Assembly: GCA_012034055.1 (NCBI GenBank)
Contig: JAAUSG010000006.1
Location: forward strand, 1-60,152
From: Leptolyngbyaceae cyanobacterium RU_5_1
Lineage (GTDB): Bacteria; Cyanobacteriota; Cyanobacteriia; Leptolyngbyales; Leptolyngbyaceae
Direction: 5' to 3'
Length of the DNA: 60,152 bases
Shown here: positions 26,596 to 35,369 of the stretch, in pieces
How positions within the stretch are numbered: position 1 is the first letter of the stretch
Layout: each line of letters opens with the position of its first letter
Made by a program: the position numbers and the translations under genes
Notes under the pieces: generated by a model
Databases searched by the model: none
What the model saw: the letters and a program-made list of their open reading frames with translations, nothing else
Told to the model about the DNA's origin: nothing

Positions 26596-28104
26596 ATGAG
26601 CCAAACCGACGATTTTTCAGAGGTGGACTATCAACGCTACTCCATGCTAATGCCGGAGGAGCGGCACCGGATACTTCAGGATCAGGAGACTCCAGTTGCC
26701 GTGAGGGCATTGCTGTTTTATCAGCAGGGGCGATCGCGGGCTGATGAGCAGATGTTTGAGGAGGCGATCGCGAACTACACGAAAGCGCTGGAACTCAAGC
26801 CAGACTACTACCGGGCCTGGAGCGATCGCGGCGATGCCTTGAAGCGGTTGGGACGGTATGAGGAAGCGGTTGCCAGTTGCGATCGGGCATTGAACATTCG
26901 ACCTAACGGGTATTCTGCCTGGAATCATCGCGGAATTGCCTTGCATCAGTTGGGGCGATACGAGGAGGCGGTTGCCAGCTACGACCGGGCAGTAGAAAAT
27001 TTGCCTGACTTCCATACCGCCTGGTACAATCGCGGGCTTTCATTGGAGAAGTTAGATCGGGAACAAGATGCCCTGACGAGCTACGACAACGCTGTTCAGA
27101 TTAAACCGGATCAGGTGCAAGTTTGGCGTAGTCGGGGGACACTTTTACATAAGCTGCAGCGCTACAGCGAGGCGATCGCCAGCTACGATCAGGTTTTGGA
27201 GCGGAAACCAGATGATTGCAAAGCGTGGCGAAAACGGGGCGATGCCCTGCGCCAGATGCATCGTTACGAAGACGCCTTGAGCAGCTATGACACTGCGATC
27301 GAGCTGAATCCCAATGACTATTCAATTTGGATAGACCGAGGGTCAACTTTATTCGATTTGCAGCGGTATTCAGAGGGGATCAAGAGCCTGGATCGAGCCT
27401 TAGAACTAGAGCCAGATGCCCCCATTTCCTGGAGTTTCCGAGCTGTGGGATTAGCCAAACTGCAGCGCCGTGAGCAGGCCCTGGCAAGCTGCGATCGCGC
27501 CATTGCAGCCAGTCCAGACGACGATTTCCCCTGGCGAATCCGGGCAGCGCTGTTTAGGGAGTTAAACCAACATGAGGACGAGATCACCAATTGCGATCGA
27601 GCCATCGAGTTGAATCTAGACGATGCCGCGCTTTGGGATCACCGGGCGACTGCCTTAACCCGATTGCATCGCCATGAGGACGCGATCGCCAGCTATGACA
27701 AAGCATTGGAATTCAACCCCGATGATCACAAACTCTGGTACAAGCGAGGATTAGCGCTGCGGCGTCTGGGACGGTTTGAGGGCGCGATCGCTAACTTTGA
27801 CCAGTCCCTGGCGCTCCATCCTGACTTTTACCCTGCCACCCGCAGTCGGCTTTACACGCTGCTTACCAGTGGACAATTGTTCAGCCATCTGTTGGGCAAC
27901 TGCTCAACTCTTGAGCGAGAGCAACTTCGGCATGATCTCAGCAATGTGTTCAACTCCTTCACCAAAACCAAGCTGCCAGCAATGGTCGCGATCGGTTTAG
28001 TAGCGTTGTTCAGTACCCACAGTCAGGGCATTGCCCTGGCGATCGCGGTGATTTTCATGGTGATTGCCCTCTGGGGCGACTTGATTACGGAAGCAGAAAA
28101 GTAG
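26596..28104 (+). CDS. tetratricopeptide-repeat protein with C-terminal membrane segment
   Basis: 502 residues. About eleven consecutive 34-residue TPR units (AYDRALELNPDDYxAW-type consensus; e.g. EEAIANYTKALELKPDYYRAW) fill residues 50-420. The C-terminal 60 residues hold two hydrophobic stretches (MVAIGLVALFS and GIALAIAVIFMVIALWG). So it is a TPR scaffold tethered to a membrane. Function is not predicted by the repeats. Repeat units differ at many positions, so the array is old. Confidence 0.85.
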   Translation: MSQTDDFSEVDYQRYSMLMPEERHRILQDQETPVAVRALLFYQQGRSRADEQMFEEAIANYTKALELKPDYYRAWSDRGDALKRLGRYEEAVASCDRALNIRPNGYSAWNHRGIALHQLGRYEEAVASYDRAVENLPDFHTAWYNRGLSLEKLDREQDALTSYDNAVQIKPDQVQVWRSRGTLLHKLQRYSEAIASYDQVLERKPDDCKAWRKRGDALRQMHRYEDALSSYDTAIELNPNDYSIWIDRGSTLFDLQRYSEGIKSLDRALELEPDAPISWSFRAVGLAKLQRREQALASCDRAIAASPDDDFPWRIRAALFRELNQHEDEITNCDRAIELNLDDAALWDHRATALTRLHRHEDAIASYDKALEFNPDDHKLWYKRGLALRRLGRFEGAIANFDQSLALHPDFYPATRSRLYTLLTSGQLFSHLLGNCSTLEREQLRHDLSNVFNSFTKTKLPAMVAIGLVALFSTHSQGIALAIAVIFMVIALWGDLITEAEK

Positions 28105-28119
28105 TTAAGCACACGAAAT

Positions 28120-28911
28120 ATGGTTCACCTGGCTCATATTCTCATTTATCCCATTAAATCCCTGGATGGGGTTGCGGTAAATCAGGCAACCGTGTTGGAA
28201 AGTGGAGCTTTACAGGGCGATCGCGAATTTGCGATCGTGGACTATCAAGGCAAGTTTGTAAACGGCAAACGAACAGCAGCCGTTCACAAAATTCGCTCCA
28301 GCTTTGATCTAATTGCCCGCACCGTTTCCTTGCAAGCTCAGGAAACCCTGCAAGCTGCGACCTTTCACCTCGACACCGAACGAATTCCCCTGGAAAGTTG
28401 GTTGAGTGACTACTTTGGCTTTCCAGTTAAGCTAATCCAAAACGCCGAGATGGGGTTTCCCGACGATACAGACTCTCCCGGTCCCACTATCATCAGCACG
28501 GCAACGCTTCAAGCGCTAGCAACCTGGTTTCCTGGTTTGAGCCTTGAGGATTTACGTCAACGACTCCGAACCAATCTTGAAATTGCCGAAACAGACGCCT
28601 TCTGGGAAGAGCAGCTCTATGGACTAGCAGGCGATATTGTTCCATTTCACGTTGGAGCCGTTCAGTTGCTGGGTATTAACCCTTGCCAGCGGTGCGTTGT
28701 TCCAACCCGTGATCCCGAAACTGGACAGTCTTATGCCAGCTTCCAAAAAATCTTCTTAGCAAAACGCAAGGAAACGTTACCCTCCTGGGCGGCGGCGTCG
28801 CGTTTCAATCACTTTTACCGAGTAGCCGTGAATACTCGTGTCCCGACATCTGAGGTCAGAAAAACCCTTCAAATGCAGGATGTAGTCAGCTTAACAGCGC
28901 CTCAAATCTAG
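28120..28911 (+). CDS. MOSC-domain protein
   Basis: 263 residues. N-terminal MOSC barrel (HLAHILIYPIKSLDGVAVNQ, ALQGDREFAIVDYQG) and C-terminal MOSC domain with the conserved Cys in LGINPCQRCVVPTRDPETG (about residue 190). Such proteins bind molybdenum cofactor and act in sulfur or amidoxime chemistry in other organisms (mARC-type). Lacks a ferredoxin domain. 16 bases downstream of the TPR gene on the same strand. Confidence 0.85.
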   Translation: MVHLAHILIYPIKSLDGVAVNQATVLESGALQGDREFAIVDYQGKFVNGKRTAAVHKIRSSFDLIARTVSLQAQETLQAATFHLDTERIPLESWLSDYFGFPVKLIQNAEMGFPDDTDSPGPTIISTATLQALATWFPGLSLEDLRQRLRTNLEIAETDAFWEEQLYGLAGDIVPFHVGAVQLLGINPCQRCVVPTRDPETGQSYASFQKIFLAKRKETLPSWAAASRFNHFYRVAVNTRVPTSEVRKTLQMQDVVSLTAPQI

Positions 28912-28994
28912 GAGATCGGTATAATTCAATTAGGTTTGGACTGATGCAGCCTTTGGATGCACTGTCCTGTTCAGTTAGTCTTTGGTGTAGTGCA

Positions 28995-29294
28995 ATGCAG
29001 ATTTCGTTTGAACGCAGTGGTGGCTTTACTGGCATACCGATGAGGGCAACAGTCGATACCGCCTCTCTGCCTTCGGCAGAAGCAAATCATCTGCGATCGC
29101 TGATTGAGTCAGCCAATTTCTTTCGACTGCCATCAGCCGTTGCTCCCTCTGCTCAGCCCGATCGCTTTCAATATCAGCTCACGGTTGCCGAAAACAATCG
29201 AGAGCATACCGTCACGATGGGTGAGTCAACTGTACCGGGAACGTTAAGGCCTCTGTTAGATTGGCTCATGGAAACAGCCCGTGGCAGCCGCTGA
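28995..29294 (+). CDS. emfourin-like protease inhibitor
   Basis: 99 residues from ATG 28995. The start MQISFERSGGFTGIPM, then RATVDTASLPSAEANHL, RSLIESANFFRLP and RFQYQLTVAENNREHTV, ending LRPLLDWLMETA, is the pattern of the protealysin inhibitor emfourin family, which binds M4-type metallopeptidases. It usually sits beside such a protease; no M4 gene is in this window. It is 83 bases downstream of the MOSC gene. Function therefore inferred from the family only. Confidence 0.65.
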   Translation: MQISFERSGGFTGIPMRATVDTASLPSAEANHLRSLIESANFFRLPSAVAPSAQPDRFQYQLTVAENNREHTVTMGESTVPGTLRPLLDWLMETARGSR

Positions 29295-29346
29295 CCCTGG
29301 TGCTTTGTCAGTTTTGATTTTGTGAGCTTGGGAATGGTGAAGGGTT

Positions 29347-29378
29347 ATTATTTTGTGGGCTGAAAGCTCCAAAATAAT
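29347..29378. terminator. bidirectional terminator hairpin
   Basis: ATTATTTT at 29347-29354 pairs with AAAATAAT at 29371-29378, with GCT/AGC pairing inside. It separates the convergent emfourin-like and DUF1816 genes. T-rich on both sides. Confidence 0.55.
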
Positions 29379-29391
29379 TCTTGACAGACCA

Positions 29392-29649
29392 CTAGTCCTC
29401 AATCTCCTCACAGATTGTCATAACCGTTGGTTTGCAACGCTTGATAGTTGCAGTAATATCCTGTGCCCCTTCCTGCTCTAAATCCTCAATGTATCCAAAT
29501 CGTGCAGTTTCAGCTTCAACTGCTTTGTTGAAGGGTCCAAAGTAGTAAGTGCAGCGAGGCTTGGCAGTCGTAATTTCGAGCCACCAATCTGTGCTAACTA
29601 ACTGTGTGAACCCTGTAAGCGCTCCTTTTGCAAGGTCAAGTAATCCCAT
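29392..29649 (-). CDS. DUF1816 protein
   Basis: 85 residues. The DUF1816 pattern is evident: TDWWLEITTAKPRCTYYFGPF, then EAETARFGYIEDLEQEGA and a final CKPTVMTICE. This is a small cyanobacterial family often found near or distantly related to phycobilisome linker domains (CpcD-like). Role unknown. Codon use matches neighbours. Confidence 0.75.
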   Translation of the reverse strand: MGLLDLAKGALTGFTQLVSTDWWLEITTAKPRCTYYFGPFNKAVEAETARFGYIEDLEQEGAQDITATIKRCKPTVMTICEEIED

Positions 29650-29841
29650 AGGTCAAAAAGTAATCAGATTATTATTACTAGATATTCTTACTGAAAAGCG
29701 ATCGCAACACTCAGTTAATACCTTGAGTTTATGTTGCTAGTTAACATGCTAAGAAATCCCCGTCATCATTCCGGTAGTCAGGCATACAATTCTTGACAGG
29801 CGCGATCGTGCACCTGGTTAGCAACTGTATGGGATCAGGAG

Positions 29842-30357
29842 TCAATGGGGACTGGGTGCCGAATAATAACTCAAAACTTCTTGCCCCCAACGAACTAATT
29901 TTTCTGTCCCTTCCATCATCAGCAGATAACGTCCTTGCCGAAGATGGTGATGGTAAATGTTGGCCGTTGTTCCCTCTCCAAAAAGTCCAAACACAGCTCC
30001 TACAACCGCACCACAAAGTCCACTTAGCAATCCAAACATTGGGATCACCAGTGGTAGATCGTGAGGCAAGTTTTTAGATAGAACAGCCGCAAAACCGAGG
30101 ATGACACCTATAGCACCAGCGGCGATCGCATAAATAACCACCTTACGAACAACAATTTGAAACGGATTCATCAATCCAACCCGTTCGGGACTGCTGTACC
30201 CATGTCCCACAATTGCCAAATTCTCTGGTGAAATACCATGATAATGAAGCAAACGATAGGCCTGAAAAACCGCTCCCTCACTAGGAAATACAACAATTGC
30301 CAGGTAAGTAGAGCGACGCCGCAACGGAGATCTTTGCAGGAGTCGTGGAATGGACAC
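29842..30357 (-). CDS. membrane protein with N-terminal stress-protein-like domain
   Basis: 171 residues. The N-terminal 60 residues (YLAIVVFPSEGAVFQAYRLLHYHGISPENLAIVGHG) look like the alpha/beta domain of 17M-type general stress proteins. Then two hydrophobic helices (about residues 72-95 and 103-128, with glycine spacing) and a polar tail. The 17M match is by eye. Function unknown. Confidence 0.5.
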   Translation of the reverse strand: MSIPRLLQRSPLRRRSTYLAIVVFPSEGAVFQAYRLLHYHGISPENLAIVGHGYSSPERVGLMNPFQIVVRKVVIYAIAAGAIGVILGFAAVLSKNLPHDLPLVIPMFGLLSGLCGAVVGAVFGLFGEGTTANIYHHHLRQGRYLLMMEGTEKLVRWGQEVLSYYSAPSPH

Positions 30358-30463
30358 AGAGCTAGCTCACATGTGAAGAACGAAAGATTTTGTCTGATTC
30401 TAACCTCCCTCCCTCCCGGATTGGAGGAGTCCACAATTCATTTAATGAACTCTTCTTGTAGCC

Positions 30464-30665
30464 AGATCCCCGACTTCTTTGTTGAAACCAATGGCTTGAC
30501 TAAGGAATGCGAATTTAATAAAACTACAATCTTCTGTAGGGGTGGTTTTTGCCGATCACCTCTGGTTGAAGCGTTTAATCATCTACTAAACCCGCCCCTA
30601 CGCCAACGAACTTTCGCATGTTATTGAATCTACGTTCCTAAACCTGATCAAGAAGTCGGGGATCT
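30464..30665. repeat. nested inverted-repeat element
   Basis: The outer arms AGATCCCCGACTTCTT (30464-30479) and AAGAAGTCGGGGATCT (30650-30665) are exact inverse complements 170 bases apart. Inside, GTAGGGGTGGTTT near 30536 and AAACCCGCCCCTAC near 30590 are imperfect inverse complements. The outer pair matches a palindrome common in cyanobacterial spacers, normally arm-to-arm; here a second repeat seems to have been inserted in its loop. Confidence 0.5.
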
Positions 30666-30772
30666 GTGTGGATACCCCGCGCACTCTTTGCGTTTTACCT
30701 CACCCGTTAACCTGCTAATCCGATATCCTTAGAGATAGAACAGTTTCTAATTTTTTTACCAAGAGCACTTTT

Positions 30773-31117
30773 ATGCCTCCTCGCTGGCCTCGTCAACCTG
30801 ATCGCAGCGATCCCGCCTACCGTCGCCTGGACGATCGCATGACCTTTGCAACCCATGTGGCACTTTTCGCCGCCATCAATTCTGGATTGTGGTTTTTCCG
30901 TGTTTTAGCAGAAAAGAGCGCTGAACTAAGCACGCCAGGTGGAGTGCCTGGAACACCCTGGGTTACTGGAATCTGGGCATTGATTTTGATTGCTCATGCA
31001 GTGTTCGTCTTTGCGAGCGCGAACTATTCAGACGCGATCTCCTCTACATCTCAAGCAGGCACTGGCTTTGGTTCTACCACCAAGCAGAAGTCCCTCTCAA
31101 AATCCTCAAAATCATAA
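30773..31117 (+). CDS. two-helix membrane protein (2TM-domain-like)
   Basis: 114 residues. Polar N-terminus with Arg/Asp (DPAYRRLDDRM), TM1 FATHVALFAAINSGLWFFRV (about residues 25-44) and TM2 VTGIWALILIAHAVFVFA (about 65-83), then a Ser/Lys-rich tail. Pattern resembles the 2TM domain of some histidine kinases, as a stand-alone protein. 24 bases upstream of the DUF3181 gene. Confidence 0.65.
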   Translation: MPPRWPRQPDRSDPAYRRLDDRMTFATHVALFAAINSGLWFFRVLAEKSAELSTPGGVPGTPWVTGIWALILIAHAVFVFASANYSDAISSTSQAGTGFGSTTKQKSLSKSSKS

Positions 31118-31141
31118 AGTATCTACGCGAGGATAACGATT

Positions 31142-31450
31142 ATGGCAAGTACCAGCTCAAGTCAGACGATCGAAGCGCTGGCGGCTGAAATTGGCGAAAA
31201 TATCTACATCGACGTTGCCAAGTGGCATCTATATCTGTCAGACGCTCACCTCCACACTGTTTTGGCAGAGCAGGTTTATCCTCTCCTGTCGGCCAATAAG
31301 CTGGGAGAGGATAGTGTGCAAACGATTCTGCAAAGCATCTCCGTCAAACTTGGTGGCGGCAAACGCGAAGTTCCACTTGCCGATCTTCTACCGATGCAAT
31401 GCCAGGTCAACTTGATGGACTTACTAGAAGAGTTTCAGCGCAATCTCTAG
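31142..31450 (+). CDS. DUF3181 protein
   Basis: 102 residues with the DUF3181 reading IEALAAEIGENIYIDVAKWHLYLSDAHLH, an all-helical cyanobacterial protein family without known function. AGGA before the start at 31142. Likely cotranscribed with the two-helix membrane protein. Confidence 0.8.
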   Translation: MASTSSSQTIEALAAEIGENIYIDVAKWHLYLSDAHLHTVLAEQVYPLLSANKLGEDSVQTILQSISVKLGGGKREVPLADLLPMQCQVNLMDLLEEFQRNL

Positions 31451-31452
31451 AA

Positions 31453-31530
31453 CAATTAAAAATTCAAAATGCAAAATTAAAAATTGGTAGCCAGCAAAGC
31501 TTTCCCATTTTTAATTTTTAACTTTTAATT
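31453..31530. repeat. A/T-rich inverted repeat between convergent genes
   Basis: AATTAAAAATT and AAAATTAAAAATTGG on the left pair with CCATTTTTAATTTTT and TTTTAATT on the right. It lies between the DUF3181 gene and the convergent glycosyltransferase-like gene and can act as a terminator in both directions. A similar A/T unit occurs at 32628-32695. Confidence 0.5.
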
Positions 31531-31538
31531 ACTCTCAT

Positions 31539-32600
31539 CTAGTCCCACGTCATTTCAGCATAGAAGCGCCGAGAGGTGTGCAAATGCTTGATGGAGCGAA
31601 CAACAAATTGCAGCGGTCGTCCAACTGACTTCCAGATGAAAGGCTGGTCTAACCAGCGCTCATATCCCTCCGCGATCGCGCCTGCTAACAGATCCCGCCA
31701 GAGCTGGGAAATTTTATCCGGTGCAAACTCATCGGTTCGCTGCCAACCGTTCTCAACCATCGCCTGATACCGGTTTGGCTGATCGCGCAATTGTTTCAAA
31801 GCGTTCACCACATTATCTGGAGTTGCGATCTCGATGTAGTCCAACTCAGATTGACGCAGCATCTGAAATGCGGGTTCTGCACCTAACAATGCAGGGCAAC
31901 CTGCAAACCAGGCATTTACCAGCTTGCTAGCTGGTTTGAGGGAGAGGTATGCCTGGGGAGAATTCCGAATGGCCAGCACAACATCCGCTTCTGTGTAATC
32001 ACCCCAATCATTGCAATCCACCTCATGATCAGCATAGGTTCGTAAATTGAACCCAAGGGAGTTGAGGCGTGCAATAAACTCTGAACTCTTAAATGGTTCC
32101 GGCAGATAGTACCACCGTCCTTTAAAAACTAAATTTTCAACTCGCGCTCCACGAGAGAGATTTCGTGGGCGAATGTCGGGTTGGGCCCAGTGTGGGATGA
32201 AATGATCCTGGTCATCCAGGATGTTGAGTGGATTTTGCACCACTCGTTGTTCGCAGACTTCTGGGCGGGGGCGATCTTGCTGGCAAACCACCAGGTAGCT
32301 TTTGAATGGTAAGTCAATGAATAACCGACTGTCTCTTAATTCTTCACGAGCAACAATGCAAATACCACCAGGAACGTAGCTGGGCACCAGCCGTACATCT
32401 AACCCACGACACTTTAGTTGCAGGTAGGTTTGCACAATCCAGGAACTGCTTGCACCACGCTGATGGTTGTAAAACTCTTCAAAGGCAGGCATTTCTGTTA
32501 CATGTGCCAACCTGGTGCAAAGTTCGGGATCGTAGCGCACAAAATAGACTGGGTAGGGAAGGGGTTCCAGCGGTTGACGTGTTGGCAATAGTCCTTGCAT
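31539..32600 (-). CDS. putative glycosyltransferase
   Basis: 353 residues. N-terminal region contains DVRLVPSYVPGGICIVARE and YLVVCQQDRPRPEV; the C-terminal region has RTYADHEVDCNDWGDYTEADVVLAIRNS and KLVNAWFAGCPALLGAEPAF, which resembles the nucleotide-sugar-binding half of GT-B enzymes (a conserved Asp/Glu near PASK-LVNAW). I call it a glycosyltransferase at low certainty. It may modify a surface glycan, as membrane and envelope genes follow. Confidence 0.4.
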   Translation of the reverse strand: MQGLLPTRQPLEPLPYPVYFVRYDPELCTRLAHVTEMPAFEEFYNHQRGASSSWIVQTYLQLKCRGLDVRLVPSYVPGGICIVAREELRDSRLFIDLPFKSYLVVCQQDRPRPEVCEQRVVQNPLNILDDQDHFIPHWAQPDIRPRNLSRGARVENLVFKGRWYYLPEPFKSSEFIARLNSLGFNLRTYADHEVDCNDWGDYTEADVVLAIRNSPQAYLSLKPASKLVNAWFAGCPALLGAEPAFQMLRQSELDYIEIATPDNVVNALKQLRDQPNRYQAMVENGWQRTDEFAPDKISQLWRDLLAGAIAEGYERWLDQPFIWKSVGRPLQFVVRSIKHLHTSRRFYAEMTWD

Positions 32601-32718
32601 CGATAGATCCCCGTTTAGTGAATGGGAATTAATTAAAAATTAAAAATTGCTACCAATAAGGGTTTCCTATTTTGAATTTTACATTTTGAATTGTTCATTA
32701 TCCTGAGCCTACTGTTGG

Positions 32719-33813
32719 CTAGTCAACCGATGCGATCGCCCGTTCATTCCGCTTTCTGCCAAACAGGAGCTGACGCAATTCGGGCTGCTGACTGAATTTC
32801 CAAATCAAGCCATCCACGAGGTAGTGATAGATGACAATCATGGTGAAGGGAATAAACACCCACATGCACCAGTTCTGATACATCAACCCAAAAATTTCAA
32901 TCACACCCACCCCCATTCCATATAGCAGTGCGATCGCAAACCACTTCAACACAACATGCTTAATTGCCGGGAATCGTCGATTTTGATAGTGCATCATCCA
33001 GCCTTGATACTGAACATTATGAAAGGCAGTTTCTAATGCTTCGGCAACTAAGAAAGGCGTCGCAGTGACAAAGAAAATAAAGTAATGAGTTGATAAAACC
33101 GCTAGCATGAGCAGAATTTTGGGCAAATTAATTGCCTCTCCACAAATTAGGCGGATGAATTGCCTGCTGATAAACAGAATCAGAAACACAATAAAGATGC
33201 TCCAAGCTATTTCAGCGATCGCAGGGGGCAAGTCAGGAAAGTAGCTTTGCAGATCCTTGTAAATAACAACCGGCCCACCTATATCGGTATAGTCATAAAA
33301 AAAGCAAGCAAACATTCCTGAATTGAACGTTCCAAAATCAAGCCAGTCGTCAATCTTGCTTCTATCCTGGTTGATGTTTTTATAGGCTTTTAGAAACCCA
33401 TAGTGCTGACGAATAATGTGATAGGTGCCGAAAATAGAAGCAAAAACAATCAGTTCCGCTTCGCGCCCAAAGCCAATGATGATCAACCCAATTACTATGA
33501 GAACAAAAAGACCCCAGGTATGCAGATTTCGACGCTGCTTAAATTCAAGTGGGTCGAAATGAGTTCGAGAAAATGTTTGAAAGATGTGGGGATGATCAAA
33601 GAGAGCTGTAAAGAAAAAATAGGTAATCAGAATTGAATCGCCCTGCAAGATGAAATTGAAGTGATGGGCAATGCGATACACACCCCAAAATGCCAGCGTA
33701 AAAACACAACTGCCAATAAAAAAGAACAGATCGTAGCGTTGGCTGACAATCCAGTGAGTGCTGAAACGTGTTTTTGGGGCGATCGCTCGATCCAGGTTGC
33801 TAAAAACTGACAT
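32719..33813 (-). CDS. multi-histidine integral membrane protein, family not named
   Basis: 364 residues from ATG 33813. About nine hydrophobic segments. Conserved-looking histidines are spaced at helix ends: TALFDHPHIFQTFSRTHFDP, TYHIIRQHYGFLKAY, ETAFHNVQYQGWMMHY and IYHYLVDGLIWKF. His pairs like DHPH, YH...RQHYG and FHNVQY are typical of membrane di-iron or other metal enzymes, such as the Brp/Blh type carotenoid dioxygenases and desaturases. I do not recognise the exact family, so the enzyme call is inference. Confidence 0.5.
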   Translation of the reverse strand: MSVFSNLDRAIAPKTRFSTHWIVSQRYDLFFFIGSCVFTLAFWGVYRIAHHFNFILQGDSILITYFFFTALFDHPHIFQTFSRTHFDPLEFKQRRNLHTWGLFVLIVIGLIIIGFGREAELIVFASIFGTYHIIRQHYGFLKAYKNINQDRSKIDDWLDFGTFNSGMFACFFYDYTDIGGPVVIYKDLQSYFPDLPPAIAEIAWSIFIVFLILFISRQFIRLICGEAINLPKILLMLAVLSTHYFIFFVTATPFLVAEALETAFHNVQYQGWMMHYQNRRFPAIKHVVLKWFAIALLYGMGVGVIEIFGLMYQNWCMWVFIPFTMIVIYHYLVDGLIWKFSQQPELRQLLFGRKRNERAIASVD

Positions 33814-33899
33814 TGGCAGAGCTAGACAATTTTTCCCACTCAAACATAACCCAACTCCTGTCAAGATGTCGGGTCTTTTGCTGGAGTGCTGATCAATTG

Positions 33900-34196
33900 C
33901 TACTGGCTATAGCGTCCCCACTTCAGAAAGGACGTCACTAAATAAATGACGATCGCGCAACCGATGCTGGCTGGAACAATTGGCACACCTTCAATGCTCC
34001 ATTTAAGGAAATCGTAGTTCAAGCCATGGTTGGCTTTGAGCATACGATATACCCCTTCACCAAACCAAACGCCGACAAACCCGATCAGAATTAGCCCTAA
34101 AAATTTCCCAGGAATCTGACGCGGGATCAGCATATTCCCAAGGATTCCACACGCGATCGCAATCATCAACTGTACAGCCAGGTGAGCTAGATTCAT
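33900..34196 (-). CDS. small membrane protein, GlsB/YeaQ-like
   Basis: 98 residues. The N-terminal 40 residues (AHLAVQLMIAIACGILGNMLIP, GKFLGLILIGFVGVWFGEGV) have the glycine-rich double helix of GlsB/YeaQ/YmgE stress membrane proteins; the family is usually 80-90 residues. A third hydrophobic segment closes the protein. Role unknown. Confidence 0.45.
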   Translation of the reverse strand: MNLAHLAVQLMIAIACGILGNMLIPRQIPGKFLGLILIGFVGVWFGEGVYRMLKANHGLNYDFLKWSIEGVPIVPASIGCAIVIYLVTSFLKWGRYSQ

Positions 34197-34358
34197 AAAG
34201 CCTCCTCATCCTTTGAGGAATAATCAAGTGATTGGTGGCTGCACCCCTATTCAAGGGGAAAGTTTATTTATACTCTAACGCGCAGATTTAAGAGCCATCC
34301 GGATAACAAAAATCCTTCAATTTTATGGAGTCAAACAACTGAAACTGGCTCATACTTT

Positions 34359-35174
34359 TTACCGTCCGAGTTCTTGGGATCTCAGATAGGCTGCACGAAC
34401 AGCTTCAATCAGCGCAGACCGAAAGCCCGATCGCTCCAGGTGGACAATACCGGCAATCGTCGTGCCGCCTGGACTGGTGACGCGGTCTTTCAGCTCTCCA
34501 GGGTGCATCCCAGATTCCTGTAGGAGTTGGGCAGTGCCTTTAACCGTTTGCAGAGCCAACCTGGTCGCGATCGCCCGTGGCAATCCTGCCGCCACGCCTC
34601 CATCTGTCAGTGCTTCCGCAACTAATGCAATGTAGCCCGGACCGGATCCTGACAGTCCAGTGACCGCATCCATCATGGATTCTGTCACCTGAACCACTTC
34701 ACCAACCGCCTCAAAAATGCGCTGTGCCTGGTCTAAATGGTGAGGTTGAGCCTGTTTGCCAGGCGCGATCGCAGTTATCCCTGCTCCCACAGTGGCTGGT
34801 GTATTGGGCATTGCTCGAACGATCGCTTTACCCGGAAATGCAGCTTCTAGTGTCTCCAGCGTTGTCCCTGCCAGGATAGAGAGAATGAGGGAGGGCGAAG
34901 CTTCTGCTCGATCGGGCAAGCTTGATGCTAATCCAGCGACCACGGTCTCAAATACTTGAGGTTTAACGGCTAGCAGTAAAACCTCAGCCGCCACTGCAGT
35001 GCGATTGTCCTCTGTAACCAGCACACCGTAGCGGTCTGCCAGAAACTGCCGCCGTTCTGCCAGCGGTTCACTGACCAAAATAGTTTTAGATGAGTACACC
35101 TTCTGAGCAATAAGGCGGGATATGAGAGCTTCTCCCATCACCCCGCCGCCAAGCATGCCAAGTTTAATCGACAA
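34359..35174 (-). CDS. proC: pyrroline-5-carboxylate reductase
   Basis: 271 residues. Reduces pyrroline-5-carboxylate to proline with NADPH. N-terminal dinucleotide fold GMLGGGVMGEAL, LLLAVKPQVFE, ILAGTTLETL, VRAMPNTPATVGAGIT, and the substrate-binding C-terminal SGSGPGYIALVAEALTDGGVAAGLPR. Complete. Part of the conserved cyanobacterial order pipX-pipY-sepF-proC on this strand; there is a gap of about 195 bases to sepF. Confidence 0.95.
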   Translation of the reverse strand: MSIKLGMLGGGVMGEALISRLIAQKVYSSKTILVSEPLAERRQFLADRYGVLVTEDNRTAVAAEVLLLAVKPQVFETVVAGLASSLPDRAEASPSLILSILAGTTLETLEAAFPGKAIVRAMPNTPATVGAGITAIAPGKQAQPHHLDQAQRIFEAVGEVVQVTESMMDAVTGLSGSGPGYIALVAEALTDGGVAAGLPRAIATRLALQTVKGTAQLLQESGMHPGELKDRVTSPGGTTIAGIVHLERSGFRSALIEAVRAAYLRSQELGR

Positions 35175-35369
35175 TTCAACACTCCCAAAGCAGCATCATG
35201 AACTGGATAACCCAGCACAGATGAAAAAGGGTAAAAGGCAACACGTAATGGCTAGCGATCACCGATTACCACTTACCATCTTTGAAATCAATTTAGTAGC
35301 TAGTAAATAAGTGTTAGTGATTAGACACACCCACTAACAACTAACAGCCAACAACTAAAAATTTAACGC

